The translations under genes and the position numbers were made by a program. The notes beneath the pieces are model-generated. The model was not told where the DNA came from. It searched no databases and saw only the letters and a program-made list of their open reading frames with translations. A DNA stretch of 64,000 nucleotides from Allomesorhizobium sp043769475 (lineage in GTDB: Bacteria > Pseudomonadota > Alphaproteobacteria > Rhizobiales > Rhizobiaceae), in assembly GCF_043769475.1 (NCBI RefSeq), contig NZ_CP171729.1, positions 5,704,001 through 5,768,000 on the forward strand. The letters are read 5' to 3'. Position 1 is the first letter of the stretch. Each line of letters opens with the position of its first letter. Of the stretch, positions 9,174 to 17,414 are shown one piece after another.

Positions 9174-9602
9174 CTACGGCAAGAGATCCGTCACAGCGCG
9201 CCCACTTCCGTCCATTGCCATAGGGAAGCTGGCATGTTCGTGGATGATTTTCCAAGAACCGGCGATGCGCCTTAGCACGATGGTTCGCCGGCTCCAGGAG
9301 TCGACCTTTGTGCCATCGGTCTTAATGCCAGTCATGCGCGACAGCCCAAAGGCCACTGCAAGATCGCCGTCGATTATGAGCTGCGGATCAGCCATGTGAA
9401 CGGTGACGCCGTTGTGCCAAGTTGCAAACCAAGCATTTAACCCTTCGATGTCGCGTGCTTGTTCGCCTCGATAGGCAAGCGGCGGCGGCAGATCGAAAAC
9501 CACGACATCCGGGTCCATGGCATCGACGTTGGCGCGGGCGTCCCCCTTGGCAGTTGCGTCTTCCTGGCCCCGGATGACAGACAAGACTTCCTTTTCAGAC
9601 AT
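9174..9602 (-). CDS. SnoaL-like / DUF4440 nuclear-transport-factor-2 fold protein
   Basis: A 142-residue protein with the NTF2-like pattern: an N-terminal helix (VLSVIRGQEDATAKGDA), ARANVDAMDPDVVVFDL, a Trp-rich middle, and the closing VLRRIAGSWKIIHEHAS strand. Many members are ketosteroid-isomerase-like or of unknown substrate. Start ATG at 9602 follows AAGGAG at good distance. It is an intact single gene surrounded by insertion-sequence debris; the job is unknown. Confidence 0.8.
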   Translation of the reverse strand: MSEKEVLSVIRGQEDATAKGDARANVDAMDPDVVVFDLPPPLAYRGEQARDIEGLNAWFATWHNGVTVHMADPQLIIDGDLAVAFGLSRMTGIKTDGTKVDSWSRRTIVLRRIAGSWKIIHEHASFPMAMDGSGRAVTDLLP

Positions 9603-9758
9603 ATCGTTGCTCCTTCATTTTCTGGAACGACGAGGCCGGGGCGATCAATCCGACATCGACACCATTCGTAACAAATATGGCCGGTCCTAGCTGCTGTTGC
9701 ATCGTGGTATCAAGAGTGATGAGCCCCTCATCTGCCGGACATCGCATCATCGGGGGCT

Positions 9759-9848
9759 CTAGCGGCCCACCACGAGTGCCAATACGACTAAGAGCCCGAC
9801 CAGCAAGATGGCTGGTCGAACGAGATCAACCGCGTTGGGTTGGGGCAT
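9759..9848 (-). CDS. Possible 29-residue membrane peptide or gene remnant
   Basis: From an ATG at 9848 on the minus strand a short frame encodes one hydrophobic helix (LVRPAILLVGLLVVLALVV) and stops at 9759. The frame is also open upstream, where it runs antisense to the IS3 remnant, so this may be the tail of a gene cut by that insertion. No good ribosome-binding site is present. Confidence 0.25.
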   Translation of the reverse strand: MPQPNAVDLVRPAILLVGLLVVLALVVGR

Positions 9849-9897
9849 GGCGGGTGGCGTCTGGATCGGCTCGTCGCCGAACGCAGCCGGATGGCCG

Positions 9898-10170
9898 CTA
9901 CGTGACGAGCTCTTGAACGAGACGCTGTTCACCTCGCTGGCCCAGGCGGGCGTGGCGATCACCTGTGGCGCGCCGACTACAACACCGCCCGACCGCACTC
10001 CCAGATCGCCTGGCAGAAACCGGACGAGTTCGCCAGCACCTTCACCCGCGACGGTAGCTCGCGCTGCGCTACGCCAACGGCTCCGCGCTAGCGCCCGTCG
10101 CTTCACCCGCCCAGCAGGGCAAAACCAACGCCGGAAACGAACTCAGAACTGGATAGAAACTGGGGCGGCG
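9898..10170 (+). pseudogene. Remnant of an IS3-type transposase C-terminus
   Basis: The conserved C-terminal block of IS3-like transposases (LRDELLNETLFTSLAQA, then WRADYNTARPHSQIAWQ and KPDEFA) is present, but the two halves lie in different frames and the catalytic core is absent. The sequence after the stop (ACTGGATAGAAACTGGGG) resembles an insertion-sequence end. Non-functional. Confidence 0.7.
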
Positions 10171-10179
10171 TCAGGGGAA

Positions 10180-10265
10180 GTCGAGGATGCCCATCGCCTT
10201 GCCGCGTAACGTGGCATGAACCTCACCGCGCTTGTCGCCGAGCATGAGAATGATTTCTCCCACCG
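10180..10265 (-). pseudogene. Possible serine recombinase C-terminal trace
   Basis: The minus strand reads GEIILMLGDKRGEVHATLRG, which resembles the C-terminal beta-strand segment of large serine recombinases. Only about 28 residues remain between the IS3 remnant and the dead integrase. Low certainty. Confidence 0.3.
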
Positions 10266-10314
10266 CGCTATCTACCTACATCACGTCCCGGGACTGTCTC
10301 CAAGAACTGGGCGA

Positions 10315-11384
10315 CTACGGCAACTTGGAGGACAGCGAGCCGACTGTGGACGCGCGTACGACTAACGGCCCGCCTTTTAGTACGTCTAGCAAGTCTCCCC
10401 ACTCCTGCATCAACGTCACCCGCTGCTCAAAATAGGTGGCGCGGTTGTAAGTTCGCCGGATGGCGTTCTTGTCCTGATGCGCCAGCACCGCCTCAATCAC
10501 GTCTGGATCGTAGTTGCGGGCGTTGAGGATGGTGCTGGCGGTCACCCGGAAGCCATGGGCGGTCACTTCGTCCTTGCCGTAGCCCATACGGCGCAGCGCG
10601 GCATTCATGGCGTTCTCGGAAAGCGGACGCTTGGTCGAACGGATCGACGGAAAGACCAGGCCGCCTCCCTCGGAAAGCGGCTAGATATCTCCTAAGACCC
10701 GGAGCGCCTGCTTGGATAGCGGCACATCGTGCGGAGCACGCATCTTCATGCGCTCGGCTGGAATGTGCCAGACGGTCTTCTTCAGGTCGAACTCGTCGCG
10801 GGTAGCTCCCCGTATCTCACCAGGACGGACACAGGTAAGGGCGAGGAACTGGAGGGCGGCTTTGAGGGTCGGCCAGCCGTCGTAGTCATCGATCGCTTGG
10901 AGGAGCTGACCGAATTTTCTTTCATCGGTGATAGCAGCACGGCCATTGGCTTTCGGCGGCTGGAGAGCGCCCTGGAGGGCCAGGGTCGGGTCGGTCTCGG
11001 CCCGGAGGGTGACAATCGCCAGCCGGAAGACGCTGCCGATCACGCCGCGCAAGCGCCGCGCCGTCTCTCTTCGGCCGCTCTTTTCGATCTTCTGGAGGAG
11101 TTGGAGAATTTCCGCCGGGGTGATCTCTTTGATGGGGCGCTTGGCGAGCGGGCTGGCCAAATCTTCGAGGAGCCACTTGGTTTTGGTAACGGTGGCCGCC
11201 GCAGCCTTCCGTTCCACCATCCGCATGACATATTCCTCGGCGATCAGGCCGAAGGTAGTGCGCGCCTTCCGTGATGGCCGCGATCTTCTCCTCCTTGCGT
11301 TTTGTGGAGGGGTTGAAACCGGGCAATAAGCAGCCTCTTGTCTTTAGGCTTGGCGTTCTTGCAGGTGAAGTCGGAGAGCGACAT
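10315..11384 (-). pseudogene. P4-type tyrosine integrase, multiply broken
   Basis: A former genomic-island integrase. The start (MSLSDFTCKNAKPKDKRL, from 11384) belongs to the DUF4102 arm-binding domain, but most of that domain is deleted and the frame shifts at least twice before AEEYVMRMVERK. The core-binding and catalytic domains are readable from about 11226, with CVRPGEIRGATRDEF (first catalytic Arg), then a TAG stop at 10681-10683 in place of a sense codon, then AHGFRVTASTILN (His-x-x-Arg) and the Tyr region RRTYNRATYFEQR. It lies about 160 bases from the displaced tRNA-Phe fragment, so an older island probably used the same site. Confidence 0.85.
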
Positions 11385-11545
11385 GGGTAACGGACCTCCT
11401 GGGTAATGGGTAATACCCGGATCGCCACCCACAAATTGGTGCGTTGCAACGGTACGCAGTGGCTCACTATGAGCAACCAGAGCCGGCTAACTCATTGATT
11501 TTTCTTGATCTGTGAGACGCTATGAGAAGCTCTGGGAAAGGGTCA

Positions 11546-11597
11546 TGGTGCCCAGAGGCGGATTCGAACCACCGACACGCGGATTTTCAGTCCGCTG
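11546..11597 (-). repeat. Attachment site: displaced 3' half of tRNA-Phe
   Basis: These 52 bases repeat the 3' part of the tRNA-Phe gene (anticodon arm, variable loop, T arm, acceptor strand and CCA) found complete at 28677-28753. The match ends at 11597, where the tRNA copy continues into its D arm. This marks the integrase-proximal end of the island; the T-loop here is the normal seven-base TTCGAAT form. Confidence 0.9.
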
Positions 11598-11649
11598 GCA
11601 AGCGTTGAAATCATTGACGAAATAGGCGCTATGTCGCGTCTATGTCGCG

Positions 11650-12849
11650 TCAAGCCAGCAACGCCATCTCCGCCGCTGCCAATTCCGCCGCATCGTCGCC
11701 GCGCGGGAACAGATGCCCGTAAACGTCCATGGTCATCATGATCGACGAATGGCCGAGGCGTTCCTGCACGACCTTCGGGGGGAGCCCGAGGCCGCCGTCC
11801 TGAGTACGATTGATGCACCACGATGCATAGAAGTGCCGCAGGGCATGCATCCCGGTATATCTAGCCTTCACGACCGGCTTGCCCTCTTCGTCCTTTTGGC
11901 CGGTGTCGAACGACACGCCGGCCGCGACTTGTGCGGGCATCAGCCCGCGATTGATGATGTTAGCCAGCGACTCGACATTGCCGTTGCCGTTCGAGAATAC
12001 GAGCCCGAGCTCGCCCTTGGGGCAAGTCAGTTTCCATTCCCGCAGCGTGTTGATGACGAGGGGAGGGGCCGGCACAGTGCGCTCGCCTGCTTCCGATTTA
12101 GGCCGGCCGAGCTCATTGAACCTATCGGCCCGCTGGTGAACCCTAATCTCGCGCTTGTCGAAATCAACGTCGCTCCAGCGCAGCCCGCGCAGCTCCGATG
12201 CCCGAAGCCCCGTGAATACGGCGGTAAGCAGCAACGGCCTCCAGCGCCCCTCCAGAGCCGCTACAATGGCCTTCACTTCCTCGCGGGTCGGTAGATCAAC
12301 GCCGACTTTGATCTTGCCCTTCTGGCGGCGCTCCTGGCGGCGTTCCTTGCCCGCCCTTCGCTTGCCGCGCATGTCCCTGACGATGTTGCGAGCCGTCAGG
12401 CCGCGCTCTTGCGCATCAGCCAACATGGAGCCGAGGCTGACGAGGATCTTCCTTATCATGGCCGGCGACCGGCCTTCGGCGCGAAGCCTATCCTCGAAGG
12501 CGCGGACGGCAGGAATATTGAGGGCCGAAAGTTTCGTCGCGCCGATGAAGGGCGCAATGTGCAAGTCAAGGTGCTGGCGATACTGATTGGTCGTGGACCG
12601 CTCCAGCCCGTTGTTCTCGGCTCCAGCAATCCATAAGTCCCCGGCCTTCTTTACGGTCGTGCTGTCGCTGTCGGCGACGTGCGTTCCCTCAGTAATCTGG
12701 ACCGTGGCGACGGCCTCGAAAGCATCGGCATCCTTCTTGCGCGGAAATGTCTTAAGGCGGCGAACGCCCTTGCCATCAACATAATCGACGATCCAGGCGG
12801 TTTTCTCATCACCCTTGCTGGTCTTCCAGGTGCGCTTGCGAACCGACAT
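11650..12849 (-). CDS. Tyrosine recombinase, phage integrase
   Basis: A 399-residue integrase that would catalyse recombination between attP and the tRNA-Phe site. An N-terminal arm-binding region (residues 1-55), a SAM-like core-binding domain (about 65-160) and the catalytic domain follow. Catalytic residues visible: R216 (TGLRASELRGLRW), H335 and R338 (HALRHF), H367 (LGHSS) and Tyr377 (MDVYGHLF). Start ATG at 12849 has GGAGGGAATGGTCAC in front; longer upstream starts lack one. A linker of Arg/Lys residues (161-180) precedes the catalytic domain. All key residues are present, so it looks active. Confidence 0.93.
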   Translation of the reverse strand: MSVRKRTWKTSKGDEKTAWIVDYVDGKGVRRLKTFPRKKDADAFEAVATVQITEGTHVADSDSTTVKKAGDLWIAGAENNGLERSTTNQYRQHLDLHIAPFIGATKLSALNIPAVRAFEDRLRAEGRSPAMIRKILVSLGSMLADAQERGLTARNIVRDMRGKRRAGKERRQERRQKGKIKVGVDLPTREEVKAIVAALEGRWRPLLLTAVFTGLRASELRGLRWSDVDFDKREIRVHQRADRFNELGRPKSEAGERTVPAPPLVINTLREWKLTCPKGELGLVFSNGNGNVESLANIINRGLMPAQVAAGVSFDTGQKDEEGKPVVKARYTGMHALRHFYASWCINRTQDGGLGLPPKVVQERLGHSSIMMTMDVYGHLFPRGDDAAELAAAEMALLA

Positions 12850-12911
12850 GTGACCATTCCCTCCGAACCTCGTGCAAACTGCTGTAAGCACCTTGACGTG
12901 GAGCGCAACCC

Positions 12912-13427
12912 ATGTCAAGAACGCAATACGTACTTGGTTGGAGCGACCGAATCGCGATGGACGAATTCTCGCTGGCGGACTTGACCGAACTGACAAAATC
13001 GAAACGCCGCTCGGTTCAGCTTTGGGCCGAGGCCGGCGTTATTCAGGCCGAGCACTCTACCGATCGGGCTGGAACTGGAACTCATAGGCGATTCTCGCGT
13101 GACGAGGCGACCCTCGCCTGTCTTATTGCCGGTCTCACGCGTCATTTTCATCTGCCCATCGGGGTGCTTCTCCAAGTCTCGGACAGCATTCGTAGAACGG
13201 CAGCTCTGAGAATGATGTTCGACATCGCAGTGAAAAAGAGGCGACCGTGCTATCTGGTGGTGCAACCTGCAAACATCGAAGATGACCAGCGTTTTCGAGT
13301 CTCCACAGTTTCGGGCGTTGACGAAGAAAACGCCGCCCAGGCACTGGCGAAAACATTGATAGGCGCAGGCTCGGCAGTCGCGGTGCTTCGAATCAACGGT
13401 CACCTCGCCGCTCTCTCGGAGACATAA
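12912..13427 (+). CDS. MerR-like DNA-binding regulator
   Basis: 171 residues. Residues 16-90 resemble a MerR-type winged helix (SLADLTELTKSKRRSVQLWA, then HRRFSRDEATLACLIAGLTR), followed by an unrecognised domain of about 80 residues. It is divergent from the integrase across 62 bases, the position of the master repressor in temperate phages and satellite islands. The ATG at 12912 has GGAG at good spacing; the ATG at 12957 is an alternative. Function as the island's switch is inferred from position. Confidence 0.65.
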   Translation: MSRTQYVLGWSDRIAMDEFSLADLTELTKSKRRSVQLWAEAGVIQAEHSTDRAGTGTHRRFSRDEATLACLIAGLTRHFHLPIGVLLQVSDSIRRTAALRMMFDIAVKKRRPCYLVVQPANIEDDQRFRVSTVSGVDEENAAQALAKTLIGAGSAVAVLRINGHLAALSET

Positions 13428-13484
13428 ACGACGCCCTCTTTTTTTGGCAACGTAAGTACGTAACACGCACTTGATTGGGAAAAT

Positions 13485-13697
13485 ATGGAGAATGGAATGA
13501 TGAAAGATGACCAGAAACAACAGCCCGCGATGGCGCTCATCTGGGGCGCTGAAGCAATCGCCCTCGAACTCGGGACCAACCGCCGCCGAGCTTTTCATCT
13601 GCTGGAAACGGGTGAAATTCCGGCAAAGAAGGTTGGTGGTCGTTGGGTGGTAGAGCGCAGCGTTCTCGCCGCTTTCTTTCAAGGCGAGGCCGCGTGA
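13485..13697 (+). CDS. Excisionase-like HTH protein
   Basis: A 70-residue protein with an HTH_17/AlpA-like motif: IWGAEAIALELGTNRRRAFHLL, then TGEIPAKKVGGRWVVERSVLAAFF. Such proteins act as excisionases or small phage activators. Three ATGs lie close together (13485, 13497, 13500); GGAG at 13487 favours the second. The stop overlaps the next start (TGATG), so the two are translationally coupled. Confidence 0.75.
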   Translation: MENGMMKDDQKQQPAMALIWGAEAIALELGTNRRRAFHLLETGEIPAKKVGGRWVVERSVLAAFFQGEAA

Positions 13698-13879
13698 TGC
13701 AGACGGACCTCCAGCCTGACGAAGCCGTCCGAATGGCCGGCGAATGGCTCGCCAACGAGCCAAGCCACGAGGGCCGCGCGATCGTGCCAGAATTAAAAAC
13801 CCGGTTCGGTATCACGTCGCTCCAGGCGATCGATGCGATCAGGGCGGCGCAGGCTTTGCGCAGAGCGAGGGCCATATGA
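13697..13879 (+). CDS. Small phage protein, 60 residues
   Basis: Starts within the stop codon of the excisionase-like gene and ends in an ATGA overlap with the next gene. The sequence (DEAVRMAGEWLANEPSHEG, then ALRRARAI) is helical and resembles small unknown proteins near phage excisionases. Function unknown. Confidence 0.6.
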   Translation: MQTDLQPDEAVRMAGEWLANEPSHEGRAIVPELKTRFGITSLQAIDAIRAAQALRRARAI

Positions 13880-14082
13880 GCGGCCCGCCCGAAAAGCGAA
13901 AGCCGCACCTGGCAGGGCGCGGCTCGCGTGAAATATCGAAAAGCTTCGCTGCGTTCGATGACTGTGACGATAGCGAAAAGCTTCGCCTTCGGCAAGCCAA
14001 TCATATTCGCGCCAGCCGTCTCCCATTGGCGCTGGTGATCGCCTCACACGCCTACGGGATAGGGGGCGAGCGCCATGCGTGA
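13876..14082 (+). CDS. Small basic protein, 68 residues
   Basis: Linked by ATGA to the gene before and overlapping the next start at 14075, so it sits in a tightly coupled early operon. Basic N-terminus (GPPEKRKPHLAGRGSRE). No recognisable domain. Confidence 0.5.
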   Translation: MSGPPEKRKPHLAGRGSREISKSFAAFDDCDDSEKLRLRQANHIRASRLPLALVIASHAYGIGGERHA

Positions 14083-14557
14083 GTTCTCCAAGGTCTCTCC
14101 AAAGCTTTGGCGCTCGGCACGTTTCCGAGGGCTTCAGACGGACGATGGCAGGCTGTTCTATCTCTACCTGTTGTCATGCGAGCATCAGACCTCCGCCGGC
14201 TGTTTCCGGCTTCCTGACGCCTATGCAGCCGCCGACTTAGGATGGCCCGTTGATCGGCTGCCGGCGGCACGGAACGACGCGATCGACGGTGGCCTGATCG
14301 TCCACGACGATGCGACCGACGAAATTCATGTGCTGCGATGGTTCCGGCACAACCCGCCAACCAACGGCAAGCACCTGAAGGGCGTCCAGCGCCTGATTTC
14401 CGAACTCGACAGCGACAAGGTGAGGGAGGCGGCGGAACTCGACCTGACCGACCAGCAGTCGAACGTGAACCCGCTCGATACGCCGTTCGAACCCATAAGC
14501 CACAACGGTTCTAGACTAACCAACTCGGCCTATATGGCGGGAAGGGCGCGACTATGA
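14075..14557 (+). CDS. Replication-initiation-like winged-helix protein
   Basis: 160 residues beginning MREFSKVSPKLWRSARFRGL, a pattern of phage proteins with a DnaD/DnaA-loader-like or RepO-like N-terminal winged helix (F-x-x-L...LYLYLLSCEHQ...G-x-F-R-L-P). Its place between the excisionase-like genes and the HNH-type gene fits an early replication function. The C-terminal half has no clear match. The call is by pattern and position. Confidence 0.5.
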   Translation: MREFSKVSPKLWRSARFRGLQTDDGRLFYLYLLSCEHQTSAGCFRLPDAYAAADLGWPVDRLPAARNDAIDGGLIVHDDATDEIHVLRWFRHNPPTNGKHLKGVQRLISELDSDKVREAAELDLTDQQSNVNPLDTPFEPISHNGSRLTNSAYMAGRARL

Positions 14558-15240
14558 ACGAAAGCCCTATGGAAGCCCTTTCGAAGCACTCAGATGCACA
14601 GAGACAGAGACCGAGACTACAGACGGAGACGGAGACAAGACGGAGAGCAGACCAAAACCAAAAAGAAGACTTAGACTTTAGAGCGTCAATCTCAAAAGTT
14701 TCCGCAACCGAACCGTCGCAGGGGCTTTTGAGGAAGGAAGAAGCGGAACTGTCGCGCTCATCCTCCCAGCGTCTCAGCCCTCAGCAGCGATGGAACAGGG
14801 CTCATCCTTACGCCATCAGAGCGCACGAGATCGTCCGCATTGCAAAGCGCAGGGGCGAGATAGAGCCGCAGGGCTGTGAGGTATGCGGGGCCGAGGCCGA
14901 GGGCCATCATGACAGCTACGATGCGCCGCTCGATCTGCGGTGGCTATGCCGGCAGCATCATCAGCGCCTCCATGCTCGCGGCGACATCCCCGACATGTTC
15001 CCGGCACCGGGGGCGGTCCAGCCTCTACCCTCGCCAACAGCTCGACCGGCTGCACAGCGCGGCGCTATCGCTAACACAGTATTTCCCCTCCCTCGCGCGC
15101 AAGGGAGGGGGGGCCATCATGATCCCTACACCCTTCAGCGCCGCGACCGCTCCGATAGCGTTTTCTTAGTTTCCGCAAAATCCGAGAAAGTGGGCCACAT
15201 GGGCAGACCGCGCGACGCAGTGGGGGCTAAAGTGCCATGA
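14554..15240 (+). CDS. Phage HNH-type zinc protein
   Basis: 228 residues with a low-complexity charged N-terminus (residues 1-70) and a zinc-knuckle HNH-like core: CEVCGAEAEGHHDSYDAPL, then LRWLCRQHHQRLH (about residues 107-142). This Cys-x-x-Cys...His-His...Cys-x-x-His pattern is common in small phage proteins near the terminase genes, and HNH proteins often assist packaging. The last 70 residues overlie a hairpin-plus-box repeat (15087-15175), and may be non-conserved. ATGA overlaps at both ends. Confidence 0.65.
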   Translation: MNESPMEALSKHSDAQRQRPRLQTETETRRRADQNQKEDLDFRASISKVSATEPSQGLLRKEEAELSRSSSQRLSPQQRWNRAHPYAIRAHEIVRIAKRRGEIEPQGCEVCGAEAEGHHDSYDAPLDLRWLCRQHHQRLHARGDIPDMFPAPGAVQPLPSPTARPAAQRGAIANTVFPLPRAQGRGGHHDPYTLQRRDRSDSVFLVSAKSEKVGHMGRPRDAVGAKVP

Positions 15241-15641
15241 ACGCCGCTCCGATCGTTCCGGGCGGCGATGTCGCCGAACTGATAGCCAACGCTCGCCTTG
15301 GAGATGCGACAGCCTTCGACGCCATTATCCTCGATCTGCTCGCCAAAGCGTCGCCCCGCATCGCAACCACCTATCGAGACGCCATGATCCGCAACGTCGC
15401 GGCCTGGCTGAAAACGGCAATGCCGGCGAGCAAGGACTCGGCGATAGCGACGGTCCTGGCCGAAGCCGGCAGGAGCCTCCAGTCGGGCCGGGGGATCAGC
15501 AACCGCTTTCCCTTCCACCTCTTGAGCAGTGACGAACGGTGGCGTCTGCGCACCGACGTTCAAAGTATTCTTGCGTTCTCGCCAAGATGGCCGAAGCAGC
15601 GTCAGATGTTTTCTGTTCTTTTTCCAGATCGTGCAATTTAA
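15237..15641 (+). CDS. Hypothetical phage protein, 134 residues
   Basis: Begins in an ATGA overlap with the HNH-type gene and contains Ala-rich helices (VAELIANARLGDATAFDAII). No family recognised. Its final codons and stop lie inside the left arm of a perfect 10-bp inverted repeat (15630-15659). Confidence 0.5.
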   Translation: MNAAPIVPGGDVAELIANARLGDATAFDAIILDLLAKASPRIATTYRDAMIRNVAAWLKTAMPASKDSAIATVLAEAGRSLQSGRGISNRFPFHLLSSDERWRLRTDVQSILAFSPRWPKQRQMFSVLFPDRAI

Positions 15642-15659
15642 CCCCGTAGAAATTGCACG
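15630..15659. promoter_or_regulatory. Perfect 10-bp inverted repeat across a stop codon
   Basis: CGTGCAATTT and AAATTGCACG are exact complements separated by ten bases. The first arm holds the last sense codons and the TAA of the upstream gene. No T tract follows, so it is a weak terminator candidate; an operator or an RNA-processing hairpin is as likely. Confidence 0.55.
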
Positions 15660-15701
15660 ACAAAAGGCTCCATGTTGTTCTTCAGATAGAGGAATCTTGA
15701 C

Positions 15702-15941
15702 ATGGAGAGCGACATGGAAATATCGGAAGAAGGTTGCCGTGACGGGAAAATCGTTGTGGGCGGCAAGATCATAAACGCGAATCTGGCCCGCCTTTTACGC
15801 AAGCGGGATGATTTCGAGCGTCGGTTTAGCACGCACGAACAGCGCCTGGCGAAATCCCGCACATCCATGATGAAGTCATCCGCTGGCGGCGAGACGCGTG
15901 CGCCCGCCAATGGCAAGCGCAAAAGCCCGGTGAAGAAATGA
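15702..15941 (+). CDS. Small charged protein, 79 residues
   Basis: Highly charged (NLARLLRKRDDFERRFSTHEQ) with a Lys-rich C-terminus, overlapping the next gene by four bases (ATGA). A second ATG at 15714 is possible. No family recognised. Confidence 0.5.
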   Translation: MESDMEISEEGCRDGKIVVGGKIINANLARLLRKRDDFERRFSTHEQRLAKSRTSMMKSSAGGETRAPANGKRKSPVKK

Positions 15942-16543
15942 GCAAGACGTCCGCCACCACCGTCGTTCCATCGCTTGCCGAAGTCAGCGACGATTACGCC
16001 CGCCTCATTGCCAAGAAGCAGGAGCTGCAATCCACGCACACCGATTTGCAGGTGGAGCGCCGAGCGATTGAAAAACGCATGCAGGCTCAGGTCGGCACGG
16101 TCCAGCCAAACGCCGAAGTCGCAAGGCTGCTCGGCGATGAAACGGCCGGCATTCCGTACGGCGAAGACCGCAAGCGCCTCCAGCAGATATTGACCATGGT
16201 GCGGGATATCGAGCAGGCGCTCGTCACCCTCGAAGGTCGTATTGCGATTGAACGCGGGAAGGCTTCCAAGCTCGTATGTCAGAAGGTCGAGCGAACCTAC
16301 GCCGATCATGTGGGTGCCATCTGCACCGCGCTGATCACCGCCAACCAGAAGCACCGTGATCTCGTTCAGATGGTGGACGCGCTGGAGCGGGAGGACGTGG
16401 CGTGGACGGGTTTCTTCTACCCAATGCAGCCTGTCCTCCTGGGCGGCGCAACGGACAGCCAAAGCCGACTTGCATTCTACCTCAGAGAGGCGTGCCAGAA
16501 CGGGTTCTTGGCTGGCGATGCAATCCCGAAGGAGTTTCGATGA
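15938..16543 (+). CDS. Coiled-coil phage protein, 201 residues
   Basis: Long amphipathic helices between residues 15 and 110 (YARLIAKKQELQSTHTDLQV, IEKRMQAQV) suggest a coiled coil; the C-terminal part is not recognised. Located upstream of the small terminase in the coupled operon. Function unknown. Confidence 0.55.
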   Translation: MSKTSATTVVPSLAEVSDDYARLIAKKQELQSTHTDLQVERRAIEKRMQAQVGTVQPNAEVARLLGDETAGIPYGEDRKRLQQILTMVRDIEQALVTLEGRIAIERGKASKLVCQKVERTYADHVGAICTALITANQKHRDLVQMVDALEREDVAWTGFFYPMQPVLLGGATDSQSRLAFYLREACQNGFLAGDAIPKEFR

Positions 16544-16743
16544 GTTCGCCAGGGCCGGTCATCCTCGGTGAGCACGAGTGGCGGCTTGGTACTCCAACGG
16601 GTCGCCACTCTCCCTGTTCATCGGGAGGGGGTATGCAATTCTCTACAACCATTCGCTTCGCGACCGCTCCCATCCGTTTTCTTTCAGTTTCATGTCCCCC
16701 GTTGGACCCGCGCGCGCGAGGGAGGCTGAATAATGGGCGCTAG
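16540..16743 (+). CDS. Possible short ORF, 67 residues, or decayed region
   Basis: An ATGA-linked ATG at 16540 opens a frame to 16743, overlapping the terminase start. A second frame through the same DNA (LFIGRGYAILYNHSLRDRSH, ending at TAA just before ATG 16733) looks more protein-like. The stretch also contains the second copy of the hairpin-plus-box repeat. I cannot decide which frame, if any, is used. Confidence 0.3.
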   Translation: MSSPGPVILGEHEWRLGTPTGRHSPCSSGGGMQFSTTIRFATAPIRFLSVSCPPLDPRARGRLNNGR

Positions 16744-17137
16744 AGGGCCTCGATCGGCTGCATCCCTGACGGTTGTGCCTGCGGTTCCGACGCCGACGGC
16801 AGAGCGTGAGACTGCACCTGCTCCAGAGCATCTGACGGCAGCGACGCGGGCATGGTGGGAGCATGTCGTTTCCGAATACGATCTGGAGCAGCATCACCTT
16901 CGCCTGCTCCAGGCTGCGGCGGAATCATGGGATCGCCTTCAGCAGGCACGGGCAGCCCTGGCGACACATGGGCTCACCTTCAACGATTCCAAGGGCGATC
17001 CGAAAACCCGTCCCGAGGTCGCCATTGAGAGAGACAGCCGCATCGCCTTCGCAAGATTGATCCGAGAACTTGATCTGGACACCGAAGCGCCTGCCGGCTC
17101 AGGCCGCCCGCCCGCCCTGCGATCGAACCGGAGGTGA
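16733..17137 (+). CDS. P27-family phage terminase small subunit
   Basis: 134 residues fitting the P27 small terminase pattern: MGARGPR start, LTAATRAWWEHVVSEYDLEQ, HHLRLLQAAAESWDRL, GLTFNDSKGDPKTRPEV and the late LIRELDLDT. The small subunit recognises the packaging site and hands DNA to a large terminase. No large terminase follows here, which is the expected state for a satellite that redirects a helper's packaging, or for a deleted prophage. Confidence 0.8.
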   Translation: MGARGPRSAASLTVVPAVPTPTAERETAPAPEHLTAATRAWWEHVVSEYDLEQHHLRLLQAAAESWDRLQQARAALATHGLTFNDSKGDPKTRPEVAIERDSRIAFARLIRELDLDTEAPAGSGRPPALRSNRR

Positions 17138-17141
17138 GTGG

Positions 17142-17414
17142 ATGCCGGTGAAAAGACGAGTTCCGAAGCGGCGTGCCTCTGTAGAGGCGGAAATTGCCGC
17201 TTGGGCGGAGACATTCGAGACGGGTTTTGATTTCTTCGGCGATCTGGAGCCGTTCGGATTTCCCGCCGGGTCGGACAGCATTCGTTCGATCTGGAAGGCC
17301 GCGCCAGAGGCTTGGCAGCGGCTCGGCGCAGTCTTCCTTGCCTCATGGCAGCCAACTGCCGCTCGCTCGACGCCGTGGGCTCAGGAACAGTTCGGAGAGC
17401 CACAATGCCCTTGA
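17142..17414 (+). CDS. Small phage protein, 90 residues
   Basis: Starts at 17142 after GGAGGTGAGTG, four bases past the terminase stop. Basic N-terminus, then AEIAAWAETFETGFDFFGDL and EAWQRLGAVFLASW. Proteins of this type often sit beside terminase genes in rhizobial phages; the function is unknown. Confidence 0.55.
   Translation: MPVKRRVPKRRASVEAEIAAWAETFETGFDFFGDLEPFGFPAGSDSIRSIWKAAPEAWQRLGAVFLASWQPTAARSTPWAQEQFGEPQCP

Noticed and set aside
8797..9255. A 152-residue minus-strand frame over the IS110 remnant
   Set aside because: Out-of-frame shadow of the IS110 transposase and the SnoaL-like gene.
11606..11618. TGAAATCATTGAC shared with the region after tRNA-Thr (34678)
   Set aside because: Thirteen-base matches are expected by chance in a window this size and the contexts do not align further.
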